A stretch of 64,000 bases of DNA. Origin: Streptomyces sp. 2114.4. GTDB lineage: Bacteria > Actinomycetota > Actinomycetes > Streptomycetales > Streptomycetaceae. Numbering within the stretch: the first letter of the stretch is position 1; every line of letters begins with the position of its first letter. Shown here piece after piece: positions 17,173 to 24,696 of this stretch. The stretch spans positions 1,550,001 through 1,614,000 of the forward strand of contig NZ_FYEY01000001.1 in the NCBI RefSeq assembly GCF_900187385.1, read 5' to 3'. The translations under genes and the position numbers were made by a program. Under the pieces are notes generated by a model. It did no database searches. It was not told where the DNA came from and was given only the letters and a program-made list of their open reading frames with translations.

Positions 17173-18225
17173 ATGAGCAAGGGCACCCCTCCCCCGCAGC
17201 CCGAGGGCCAGGAGGATCCTCCCGGCCTCGACCTGGAGCGATTGCGCGAGCATCTGGGCCGGGAGCGGCCGGGGCTGGCCGGCGGCCCGCTGCGGGCCCG
17301 GCTGATCGAGGGCGGGCGGTCCAATCTCACCTACCGCGTCACCGACGGCGCCGCCTCCTGGGTCGTCCGGCGGCCGCCGCTCGGCCATGTGCTGGCGACC
17401 GCGCACGACATGCGGCGCGAGCACCGGGTCATCAGCGCCCTGCACGAGACACCGGTGCCGGTGCCCGAGGCGCTGCTGCTGTGCGAGGACGAGTCGGTCA
17501 TCGGCGCACCCTTCTATGTGATGGAGCTGGTCGAGGGCGTGCCCTACCGCACGGCCGGCCAGCTGGCCCCGCTCGGGCCCGAGCGCACCCGGGCCGTGGT
17601 GCTCTCCCTGGTCGATACGCTCGTGGACCTGCACGCGGTGGACCCCGAGGCGGTCGGGCTCGGCGACTTCGGCCGCCCCGAGGGCTTCCTGGAGCGCCAG
17701 CTGCGCCGCTGGGGCAAGCAGTTGAGTGCGTCGAAGAACCGTGACCTGCCCGGGATCGACGAGCTGCACGAGAGGCTGGGCCGGGCGCTGCCCGCCTCGC
17801 CCGCCCCGGCCGTCGTCCACGGCGACTACCGCCTCGACAACGTCCTGATCGGGTCCGACGACACCCTCAAGGCCGTCCTGGACTGGGAGATGTCCACGCT
17901 CGGCGATCCGCTGACCGACCTCGGCCTGCTGGCGATGTACAGCTCGGACCTGGGCCTGCCGCAGTCGCCGGTGAGCACCACCAGCAGCGCCCCCGGGCAC
18001 CCCTCGCCGGGCGAGCTGATCGAGCGTTACGCCGCCCGCTCGGGCCGGGACACCTCCGCCATCGCCTGGTACACGGCGTTCGCCTGGTTCAAGCTCGCCG
18101 TGATCCTCGAGGGCATCCACTACCGCTTCACGCTCGGCCAGACCGTCGGCGCCGGGTTCGACCGGATCGGCGAGCTCGTCCCCGTCTTCATCGACCACGG
18201 ACTCACCACCCTCAAGGAAGGCTGA
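17173..18225 (+). CDS. APH-fold phosphotransferase (ACAD10/11- or LvaA-like kinase)
   Basis: 350 residues. The kinase core has VVHGDYRLDNVLIG (catalytic loop) and VLDWEMSTLGDPLTDLG (metal-binding DxE), with the N-lobe glycine loop IEGGRSNLTYRV. This matches the aminoglycoside-phosphotransferase-like family that is fused to acyl-CoA dehydrogenase in ACAD10/ACAD11 and stands alone as LvaA, which phosphorylates the hydroxyl of 4-hydroxyacyl-CoA. The ATG has GGAGGA 5 nt upstream. The acyl-CoA dehydrogenase follows after 7 nt, which strengthens this assignment. Antibiotic resistance is unlikely. Confidence 0.85.
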   Translation: MSKGTPPPQPEGQEDPPGLDLERLREHLGRERPGLAGGPLRARLIEGGRSNLTYRVTDGAASWVVRRPPLGHVLATAHDMRREHRVISALHETPVPVPEALLLCEDESVIGAPFYVMELVEGVPYRTAGQLAPLGPERTRAVVLSLVDTLVDLHAVDPEAVGLGDFGRPEGFLERQLRRWGKQLSASKNRDLPGIDELHERLGRALPASPAPAVVHGDYRLDNVLIGSDDTLKAVLDWEMSTLGDPLTDLGLLAMYSSDLGLPQSPVSTTSSAPGHPSPGELIERYAARSGRDTSAIAWYTAFAWFKLAVILEGIHYRFTLGQTVGAGFDRIGELVPVFIDHGLTTLKEG

Positions 18226-18232
18226 GGCACCC

Positions 18233-19447
18233 ATGGACTTCGCATACGACGCCCGGACCGAGGAACTGCGCGCACGGCTCCTGACGTTCATGGACGAGCA
18301 CGTGTACCCGGCCGAGCGGACCGCCCATGAGCAGCGGGCCGCGCTCGCCTCACCGTGGGACACCCCGGCGATCGTCGAGGAGCTGAAGGCCGAGGCCCGG
18401 CGGCAGGGGCTGTGGAACCTCTTCCTGCCGGACGCGGAGCACGGCGCCGGGCTGACGAACCTCCAGTACGCTCCGCTGGCCGAAATCACCGGCCGCAGCC
18501 CCCAGTTGGCGCCCACCGCACTGAACTGCGCGGCACCGGACACCGGCAACATGGAGGTGCTGGCGCAGTTCGGCAACGAGGCGCAGCAGAAGCAGTGGCT
18601 GGCGCCGCTGCTGGCCGGTGAGATCCGGTCGGCGTTCGCGATGACCGAGCCGGAGGTGGCCTCGTCGGACGCCACCAACATCGAGACGCATATCGCGCGG
18701 GATGGCGACGATTACGTTATCAATGGGCGCAAGTGGTACATCTCCGGCGCGATGAACCCGCTGTGCCAGATCTTCATCGTGATGGGCAAGACCGACCCGG
18801 ACGGCCCGGACCTCCGCCGCCAGCAGTCGATGATCCTGGTCCCGCGGGACACCCCCGGCGTGGAGGTCAAGCGCGCCATGCAGGTCTACGGCTACGAGGA
18901 CCACTACCACGGCGGCCACGCCGAGGTGGTGTTCCACGACGTACGGGTGCCGGCGAGCAATCTGATCGGCGAGGAGGGCGGCGGCTTCGGCATCGCCCAG
19001 GCGCGGCTCGGCCCCGGCCGGATCCACCACTGCATGCGGCTGATCGGCATGGCCGAGCGCGCCATCGAGCTGATGTGCCGCCGTGCGGTGACCCGTACGG
19101 CGTTCGGCAAGCCGCTGGCCCAGCAGGGCGTGGTGCAGGAGTGGATCGCGGACGCCCGGGTGGCGGTGGAGCAGCTGCGGCTGCTGGTGCTGAAGACCGC
19201 CTGGCTGATGGACACCGTCGGCAACAAGGGCGCGCACACCGAGATCCAGGCCATCAAGATCGCCACCCCGCGCACCGTCGTGGACATCCTCGACAAGGCG
19301 GTACAGCTGCACGGCGCGGGCGGCGTCAGCCAGGACTTCCCGCTGGCGGAGCTGTGGGCCGGCGCCCGCACGCTCCAGCTGGCGGACGGCCCCGACGAGG
19401 TGCACCAACGGTCGCTGGCGCGCCGCGAGTTGAAGCGCTACCTGTAG
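18233..19447 (+). CDS. acyl-CoA dehydrogenase (ACAD11/LvaC-like)
   Basis: 404 residues, full length. Signatures are FAMTEPEVASSDATNIET (FAD and acyl-CoA binding), NGRKWYISGA, and the C-terminal LHGAGGVSQDFPLAELWAGARTLQLADGPDEVHQ. The last segment is that of the ACAD10/11 and LvaC branch. In that pathway the enzyme acts with the APH kinase to turn 4-phospho-acyl-CoA into enoyl-CoA. It is the second gene of the operon and ends at a strong terminator. Confidence 0.9.
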   Translation: MDFAYDARTEELRARLLTFMDEHVYPAERTAHEQRAALASPWDTPAIVEELKAEARRQGLWNLFLPDAEHGAGLTNLQYAPLAEITGRSPQLAPTALNCAAPDTGNMEVLAQFGNEAQQKQWLAPLLAGEIRSAFAMTEPEVASSDATNIETHIARDGDDYVINGRKWYISGAMNPLCQIFIVMGKTDPDGPDLRRQQSMILVPRDTPGVEVKRAMQVYGYEDHYHGGHAEVVFHDVRVPASNLIGEEGGGFGIAQARLGPGRIHHCMRLIGMAERAIELMCRRAVTRTAFGKPLAQQGVVQEWIADARVAVEQLRLLVLKTAWLMDTVGNKGAHTEIQAIKIATPRTVVDILDKAVQLHGAGGVSQDFPLAELWAGARTLQLADGPDEVHQRSLARRELKRYL

Positions 19448-19479
19448 GCCCGACGGCCCGGGGCGGCCCCGGTACCGCA

Positions 19480-19514
19480 GCCGTGCCCGAGGGGGTGGGG
19501 ACCTCGGGCACGGC
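19480..19514 (+). terminator. terminator of the APH-ACAD operon
   Basis: A perfect 13-bp stem, GCCGTGCCCGAGG with its complement, encloses a 9-nt loop, 33 nt after the acyl-CoA dehydrogenase stop codon. No T-run follows, as is common in streptomycetes. Confidence 0.8.
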
Positions 19515-19597
19515 CTGCGTACGTCCGCGAGCCGGGCCCCTTGTCCACCCGTCGGAGCGGGCCCCGGCCGTGCGGCCCCCACGGCTATCCTCGGGGG

Positions 19598-20239
19598 ATG
19601 CGTATCGGAGAACTGGCGCGGCGGACCGGGGTGCCGGTTCCGTCGATCAAGTACTACACCCGGGAAGGCATGTTGCCCCCGGGCGAGCGCATCAGTCCGA
19701 ACCAGGTCCAGTACGCCGAATCGCACATCCGGCGGCTGAAGCTGATCCGGGCGCTGACCGAAGTGGGCGGCTTGTCCATCGCGGCGGCCGCCGAGGTACT
19801 GGCCGGCATCGACTCTCCGGGCACCACCCCGCAGGGCATGCTCGGGACCGCGCAGTCGGCGGTCAGCAAGGTGGCCACCGAGCGGGGCACCGACGAGATG
19901 TGGCAGCGCGCCGAGCGCGAGGTCGCGGAGCTGGTGCGCCGGCACGACTGGGCGGTGCGGCCGGAGAATCCGGGGTGGCGGACGCTGGTGCAGGTCGTGG
20001 TGGCCTACCACGAGCTCGACCAGAGCGAGCTGCTGGGCCTGCTCGACCGGTATGCGCAAGCCGCCGGGTCGCTGGCCGCCGCCGAGCTGGCGGCGTTCGA
20101 CGGGGTCCCGAGCCTCGACGCCCAGATCGAGGGTGCGGTGCTCGGGACCGTACTGGGCGACACCGCGATGGCCGCACTGCGGCGTATCGCCCAGGAGGAC
20201 GTGGCCCGGCGGGTGCGGGAGCGGTCTCAGACGCTCTGA
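19598..20239 (+). CDS. MerR-family transcriptional regulator
   Basis: 213 residues. The N-terminal MerR helix-turn-helix and wing (MRIGELARRTGVPVPSIKYYTREGMLP) is followed by a long helix and a C-terminal region without Cys clusters, so it senses an organic ligand or a partner. TATCCT at 19586-19591 stands 6 nt before the ATG, indicating a leaderless message. It is separated from the upstream metabolic operon by a terminator and converges with a methyltransferase, the two coding regions overlapping by 13 nt. Targets unknown. Confidence 0.88.
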   Translation: MRIGELARRTGVPVPSIKYYTREGMLPPGERISPNQVQYAESHIRRLKLIRALTEVGGLSIAAAAEVLAGIDSPGTTPQGMLGTAQSAVSKVATERGTDEMWQRAEREVAELVRRHDWAVRPENPGWRTLVQVVVAYHELDQSELLGLLDRYAQAAGSLAAAELAAFDGVPSLDAQIEGAVLGTVLGDTAMAALRRIAQEDVARRVRERSQTL

Positions 20240-20240
20240 G
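20226..20240. terminator. palindrome shared by two overlapping stop codons
   Basis: CTCAGA-CGC-TCTGAG is a perfect hairpin that includes the last codons and stop of both the MerR gene (plus strand) and the methyltransferase gene (minus strand). It may act as a compact two-way terminator or RNA end. Confidence 0.4.
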
Positions 20241-20868
20241 CGGGCACGCCGGCCGGCACGAGGTGATGCACCCGGGCCGGCGGCAGGTTGCCCAGCACCA
20301 GTTCGGTACGGAAGGTGTGCCGGTCGAGTATGCGGCGCAGCGCGTTCTGGCCGTCGAGGGCGTGGACCCGGTTGGCCGGGCCGCTGAACGTGCGGCGGAC
20401 CGTGGCCCCGCCGACGTAGCCGAAGAAGGAGAGCGTGCCGCCGGGCCGCAGGGCGCCGAGCAGCCGGTCGAAGATGTCCGTGGTGGTCGGGGCGTCGAAG
20501 TTCGCGAACGGCAGGCCGCAGACGATCGTGTCGTAGGTGCCGAGTTCGTGCTCCTGCACCAGGCCGGTGAGGAACTGCAGCCGGGGGTCGCTGCCGTAGG
20601 CGCCGTGCAGGATGTCGACGAAGCGCGGGTTGGCCTCGACCAGGTCGAGGGTGTCCTCGCGGCCGAGCGCGTCGGCGATGTGGCGGGTCACGGCGCCGGT
20701 GCCGGGCCCCACCTCCAGGACCGCGCGGGAGCGGCCGGGGCTGGGGACCAGGTAGCGGGTCAGGGCCTTGCCGAGCCGGGGACTGCTCGGAGCAATCGCG
20801 CCCACCTCCCGGCGCGTTCGTGCGTACTCCCGGAGAAACAGCGTCACTTCAGCCACAAGGCCACCCAC
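20227..20868 (-). CDS. class I SAM-dependent methyltransferase (PmtA-like)
   Basis: About 213 residues. The SAM motif is AVLEVGPGTGAVTRHIADAL, followed by the acidic LDLVEANPRF and YDTIVCGLPFANF. The N-terminal FLREYARTRREVGAIAPSSPRL is characteristic of phospholipid N-methyltransferase (PmtA)-like and rRNA-methyltransferase-like proteins, many of them membrane-associated. Lipid methylation is possible, not shown. The start is uncertain: GTG at 20868 or 20856 is favoured because a 27-bp palindrome lies directly upstream; a GTG at 20943 would place the palindrome inside the gene. Confidence 0.75.
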   Translation of the reverse strand: MGGLVAEVTLFLREYARTRREVGAIAPSSPRLGKALTRYLVPSPGRSRAVLEVGPGTGAVTRHIADALGREDTLDLVEANPRFVDILHGAYGSDPRLQFLTGLVQEHELGTYDTIVCGLPFANFDAPTTTDIFDRLLGALRPGGTLSFFGYVGGATVRRTFSGPANRVHALDGQNALRRILDRHTFRTELVLGNLPPARVHHLVPAGVPAQSV

Positions 20869-20871
20869 ATC

Positions 20872-20898
20872 GGTAGTGATAGCAGAACTATCGATACC
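20872..20898. promoter_or_regulatory. 27-bp palindrome upstream of the methyltransferase
   Basis: GGTA-nn-GATAG and CTATC-nn-TACC face each other around a 5-bp centre, with every base of the two blocks paired. It is placed where a repressor would cover the promoter of the minus-strand methyltransferase. The binding protein is unknown; the adjacent MerR or TetR are candidates. Confidence 0.5.
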
Positions 20899-21199
20899 GT
20901 AAGTTACGGACGGCGGATGAGGACAGCCCCGAGCCGTAACCACCCCTTGAGTGTCCTTGCCCGGGAGCGCATTCCCGCAGGCCTTGCGCGCAATCCAACA
21001 AATTCCTGAAGATGCGGTGAAGGCCCGCGGGGACGCGCCGGGAGGCGGCCCGGACCGCCTCGATGTGGCCGGTCCGATACGCAGGGTGAGGGTGTGTGAG
21101 GAACGTCACCCCCGCACATGTGGCCAACGGAACACCGCGGCCGGCCGGTACGGGCGGCGCACGCGGCGTGTGGTGCGCGCCGGAGAAGGGCGGCGCCCC

Positions 21200-21805
21200 C
21201 TACGGCCGCAGGGCACGCAGCAGCAGGTCCGCCAGGTGATCGGCGACCTGCTGCGGGCTGAGCGGTCCGTCCTCGCGGTACCACGTGCCCAGGTGGTGCA
21301 CGGAGCCGAAGTGGTAGTCCACAACCAGGTCGGCGGGGATGTCGGCGGCGAAGACGCCGGTGCGCTGGCCCTCCTCGACCAGGGCCCGGAACCGCTCGTG
21401 GTAGCGGCGCCGTTCGGCACGTACCTGCTTGTCCTTCTCCGGGCTGAGCTGGTGCATCGAGCGAAAGAAGATCTTGGTGTCGTCGAGGTTCTGGATGGTG
21501 GTGACGACCACATCGGCGGCGGCGTCCCGCAGGCGCTGCTCCACCGGCGCGTCGGCGCCGGCGAAGTGGTCCAGCCGCTCCTGCTGGAGTCGCAGGACCC
21601 GGCCGTAGACCTCGTGGAGCAGATCCTCCTTGGAACCGAAGTAGTGGTAGAGGGCGCCCTTGGTGACGCCCGCCGCATCGACGATCTCCTGGACGGAGGT
21701 GCGGTCGTAGCCCTGCTCGGCGAAGAGCCTGGTGGCGGTGGCCAGCAGCCGCTGGGCCACCGGCTTCGCACCGCCGTTGCCGTTGCCGTCCTTCGTGCCG
21801 GCCAT
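21200..21805 (-). CDS. TetR-family regulator of the ligase/SDR group
   Basis: 201 residues. The helix-turn-helix is LLATATRLFAEQGYDRTSVQEIVDAAGVTKGALYHYFGSKEDLL, the classic TetR form, and the C-terminal part resembles regulators that sense acyl-CoA. It is the last gene of a minus-strand group, 25 nt after the acyl-CoA ligase stop. The ATG at 21805 has GAGG 4 nt upstream. It is the best candidate to bind the operators at 17100-17117 and 24472-24489. A lysine-poor, Gly/Asn-rich N-terminal tag (KDGNGNGGAK) precedes the domain. Confidence 0.88.
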   Translation of the reverse strand: MAGTKDGNGNGGAKPVAQRLLATATRLFAEQGYDRTSVQEIVDAAGVTKGALYHYFGSKEDLLHEVYGRVLRLQQERLDHFAGADAPVEQRLRDAAADVVVTTIQNLDDTKIFFRSMHQLSPEKDKQVRAERRRYHERFRALVEEGQRTGVFAADIPADLVVDYHFGSVHHLGTWYREDGPLSPQQVADHLADLLLRALRP

Positions 21806-21830
21806 CGCCCTCACCTGTCCTTCGTGCTCG

Positions 21831-23525
21831 TCATGCGCGGTGGCGCAGCTCCCGTCGGAGGATCTTGCCACTCGTGGTCTTCGGAAGCTCGGCCAGGATC
21901 TCCACCGCACGGGGATATTTGTACGCCGCGAGCCGTTCCTTGCAGTAAGCGGCCAGCTCGGCGGGTTCCGGGGACGTGCCGGGGCGCAGGCTGACATAGG
22001 CCTTGACAGACTCGCCGCGGTAGGCGTCGGGCACCCCGACGACCGCCGCCTCGCGCACCGCCGGATGGCTGTAGAGGACGTCCTCGACCTCGCGGGGCCA
22101 GACCTTGAAGCCGGAGGCGTTGATCATGTCCTTCTTGCGGTCGACGACGTACAGCCAGCCGCCGGCGTCCATGAAACCGATGTCACCGGTGCGCAGCTCG
22201 CCGTCCGGGATGGCCTCGGCGGTGGCGTCGGGGCGGCGCCAGTAGCCGGGGACGACCTGGGGGCCGCGGACCGTTATCTCGCCCTGCTCGCCGAACGGGA
22301 GGTCGCGGCCCCTCTCGTCGGTGATCCGCACGAGGGTGTCGGGGCCGGGGACGCCCACGGCGAGCGTGCCGGAGACCTTGTCGACCGGTGCCTCGCGGCC
22401 CGGCGGGACGCTGGCACAGGGGGCGGTGCACTCGGTCAGGCCGTAGCCGTTGTGGAGGTACGGCCCGAAGTCGGTGCGGAACTTCTCGACGAGGGCGGGC
22501 GGCAGCGGCGCACCGCCCGAGGACATGGTCCAAAAGGACGCGAAGTGGTCGCGGGTGACCTCGGGGTGGGCCATCAGCGCCATGTAGGCGGTGGAAGGCC
22601 CGACCGTATAGGCGGGGCGGTGCTCCAGGAAGGCGTCCAGGACGACGCCGGCGTCGAAGCGGTAGGCGAGCGCGAGGGTGCCGGAGTTGGCGACGCAGGC
22701 GGCCAGTTCGCAGACCATGCCGGTGATGTGGAAGAGCGGGGCGAGGGCGAAGTAGGTGGCACCGTCGGGCAGGCCCAGGCCGGCGCGCTGGCGTTCGGCG
22801 TTGTAGATGACGTTGCCGTGGGTGTTGGTGGCTCCCTTGGGGGTGCCGCTGGTGCCGGAGGTGTAGCTGATCAGCGCGAGGTCGTCGGCGGTGAGCTCCG
22901 GGTCGGTGGGCACGGCGCGTATCCTCCCCCACTGCCTTGAGGGCGTGGGAGGTGCCCCCATCGCCGTGCGGGCGACGGTCAGCAGGTCGTCGGCGCCCTC
23001 CTGGGGGCCGAGCCGGTCACCGCGCAGCACCCGCCGGTCGTCCCGGGTCTGCAGGTCCCGTTCCCAGGCGGTGAGCGCGATCCGTACGGACGGCGCCCCG
23101 GCGGCGGTGGCCCGCAGAAAGCCGTCCCAGGTGCGGTCGGCGCAGATGACGGCGGTGACCTCGGCGTCGTCCAGGATGTGCCGCATTTCGGCGGACTTGT
23201 ACATGGGGTTGACCGGTACCACCACCCCGCCGGCCTTCCACACGCCGAGCAGGGCCAGCACGAAGTGCGGGGTGTTCTGCAGCATGACCGCGGCCCGGTC
23301 GCCGCGCCGGAAGCCGCGCTCGGCGAGGTGCGCGGCGATGCCGTCGGAGAGCGCGTCGGTCTCCGCGTAGGACAGCCGGCCGTCGAAGTAGGCGAGCGCC
23401 GTACGGTCGGGGACGCGGCCGACCGCGGCGCGGAAGGCGTGCAGTGTCGAAGGGGGCGGCTGCACGGGGGCGCGCTGGGCGTCGGTGAGCTGTGCCAGCC
23501 ACGGCATGTCCTGGTAGGAGGTCAT
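21831..23525 (-). CDS. AMP-forming acyl-CoA ligase
   Basis: 564 residues, full length. The P-loop is LISYTSGTSGTPKGATNTHGN, the A5/A6 region is NGYGLTECT, the hinge is YVVDRKKDMINASGFKVWPREVE, and PKTTSGKILRREL holds the catalytic lysine (A10). It activates a carboxylic acid, likely medium or long chain or a keto acid, to its CoA ester. A short palindromic repeat (22921-22962) is inserted in frame just before the P-loop domain and adds the peptide GAPPTPSRQWGRI, which is absent from the family's usual sequence as I know it. It lies between SDR and TetR genes, matching the LvaE position in levulinate operons. Confidence 0.92.
   Translation of the reverse strand: MTSYQDMPWLAQLTDAQRAPVQPPPSTLHAFRAAVGRVPDRTALAYFDGRLSYAETDALSDGIAAHLAERGFRRGDRAAVMLQNTPHFVLALLGVWKAGGVVVPVNPMYKSAEMRHILDDAEVTAVICADRTWDGFLRATAAGAPSVRIALTAWERDLQTRDDRRVLRGDRLGPQEGADDLLTVARTAMGAPPTPSRQWGRIRAVPTDPELTADDLALISYTSGTSGTPKGATNTHGNVIYNAERQRAGLGLPDGATYFALAPLFHITGMVCELAACVANSGTLALAYRFDAGVVLDAFLEHRPAYTVGPSTAYMALMAHPEVTRDHFASFWTMSSGGAPLPPALVEKFRTDFGPYLHNGYGLTECTAPCASVPPGREAPVDKVSGTLAVGVPGPDTLVRITDERGRDLPFGEQGEITVRGPQVVPGYWRRPDATAEAIPDGELRTGDIGFMDAGGWLYVVDRKKDMINASGFKVWPREVEDVLYSHPAVREAAVVGVPDAYRGESVKAYVSLRPGTSPEPAELAAYCKERLAAYKYPRAVEILAELPKTTSGKILRRELRHRA
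22921..22962 (-). repeat. in-frame palindromic repeat inside the acyl-CoA ligase
   Basis: An approximately 42-bp imperfect palindrome (CCTCCC at one end, GGGAGG within) that resembles short repeats scattered in Streptomyces genomes. It keeps the reading frame and encodes PTPSR. A related copy sits in the MFS gene at 50541-50583 and encodes PTPER in the same phase. Confidence 0.6.
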
Positions 23526-23608
23526 CGGGGTGCGGCCCTTTCTTCCTGATCGCCTGAATCATCCCTGCGGGGGAAACGCCCGGGTGACGCGGGGTGGCGG
23601 TGACGTGC

Positions 23609-23642
23609 GGTGACGCGCCGGGCCGGGGCCGGCCCCGTCACC
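23609..23642 (-). terminator. hairpin between SDR and ligase genes
   Basis: GGTGACG (23609-23615) pairs with CGTCACC (23636-23642) around a second G/C palindrome. It follows the SDR stop in the minus-strand direction, 84 nt before the ligase start, so it may terminate or attenuate readthrough into the ligase gene. Confidence 0.5.
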
Positions 23643-23660
23643 CCGCGCCGGCGGGTGGCC

Positions 23661-24434
23661 CTACGAGCGGCCGCCCTCGGCCTGCTCCAACTTCCGCTGG
23701 AGGTGGTTCATCCCGCCGAGCCAGCGGTCGGGGTCCGCCGCCCGCGCGGTGTAGTAGTCCGCGACCTCGGGGTGCGGCAGGACCAGGAAGCGGCCCTCGG
23801 CCATCGCCGCGAACAGGGCGTCGGCGACGTCCTCGGGTTCCACGGCCGTGGGCGTCAGGACCAGGTCCCCGGCGGCGCCGGTGGCGGCCAGCATGTCGGT
23901 GCGGACGCCCTGCGGGCAGATGGCGTGGACGTCGATGCCGCGGTGCCGATAGGTCAGCGAGAGCCATTCGGCGAAGGCGTAGGCGCCGTGCTTGGTGACG
24001 CTGTACGGGGCGGCGGCGACCATGGTGAGCAGGCCGGCGGCGGAGACCGTGGAGATGAAGCGCCCGCTGCCGCGCTCCAGCCACTCGGGCAGCAGCTCCC
24101 GCGCGGCCCGGACATGTGCCATGACGTTGACGTCCCAGGCCAGCGTCCAGTCCTCGTCGGACGCCTCGGGCCCGCCGCCGGTCCCCACCCCGGCGTTGGC
24201 GCAGAAGATGTCGATACCGCCGCCGAGCGCCGCCCGTGCGGCCGGGACGACGGCGGAGGCGTCTCCGGCGACCGCGATCGCCCCGATCTCCCCGGCGGTC
24301 TTCGCCGCCTTGGCCTCGTCGAGATCGTTGACCACGACCCGGGCGCCCTCGGCGGCGAACCGGCGGGCCAGCGCGGCGCCGATCCCCCCGCCCGCCCCGG
24401 TCACGACAACGGTCTTGTCCCGTACGGCTGCCAC
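23661..24434 (-). CDS. short-chain dehydrogenase/reductase
   Basis: 257 residues, classical SDR. Cofactor motif TGAGGGIG, an acidic NDLDE that favours NAD(H), the structural FCANAG, and the active site S-x-YSVTKHG with catalytic Tyr and Lys. The GTG start has GGGAGA 6 nt upstream. The promoter carries a TetR-type operator shared with the APH-ACAD operon. In a levulinate-type pathway it would reduce the 4-keto group (LvaD position); other hydroxyacyl substrates are possible. Confidence 0.9.
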   Translation of the reverse strand: MAAVRDKTVVVTGAGGGIGAALARRFAAEGARVVVNDLDEAKAAKTAGEIGAIAVAGDASAVVPAARAALGGGIDIFCANAGVGTGGGPEASDEDWTLAWDVNVMAHVRAARELLPEWLERGSGRFISTVSAAGLLTMVAAAPYSVTKHGAYAFAEWLSLTYRHRGIDVHAICPQGVRTDMLAATGAAGDLVLTPTAVEPEDVADALFAAMAEGRFLVLPHPEVADYYTARAADPDRWLGGMNHLQRKLEQAEGGRS

Positions 24435-24471
24435 CCTGGGTCTCCCTCGGTCGGGTCGATGCGACGGAGGC

Positions 24472-24489
24472 AGACTAACCAGTCGGTAT
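24472..24489 (-). promoter_or_regulatory. TetR-type operator before the SDR gene
   Basis: On the minus strand the site begins CATACCGACT and continues GGTTAG. Ten bases in a row equal the operator at 17100-17117, and 13 of 16 match overall. It lies between a plausible -35 TTCCGC and -10 TAGTCT of the SDR promoter. Confidence 0.55.
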
Positions 24490-24580
24490 GTCCCGGCGGA
24501 AGAGCCCTTGCCGAACCGGCGCCGGGTCCGTGCGGAAGAGTCCGCGCCGCACCCGCCGCGTCCCTACGGAGGAGTCTTGG

Positions 24581-24626
24581 CCGCGCCCGCCGAGTCCGTC
24601 CCGCCGCGCCCGCCGAGTCCGTTCCG
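24581..24626. repeat. 23-bp tandem duplication upstream of the NamZ gene
   Basis: Two adjacent 23-bp units, 24581-24603 and 24604-24626, differ at one position; degenerate relatives of the unit precede them from about 24500. They lie 70 nt upstream of the NamZ-type gene. Confidence 0.75.
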
Positions 24627-24696
24627 CCGCGCCCCGGAGCGGGCTAGCGTGCACACGACACGTACCCGGTTGATTCCTGATCACGGAGGTGTGCGG

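Noticed and set aside
17173..18225. Aminoglycoside resistance phosphotransferase
   Set aside because: The fold is shared, but adjacency to an ACAD11-like dehydrogenase and the sequence of the catalytic loops fit the 4-hydroxyacyl-CoA kinase type better.
18350..20059. 569-codon minus-strand frame over ACAD and MerR genes
   Set aside because: Antisense shadow of two well-supported genes; His/Leu/Arg-rich sequence without motifs.
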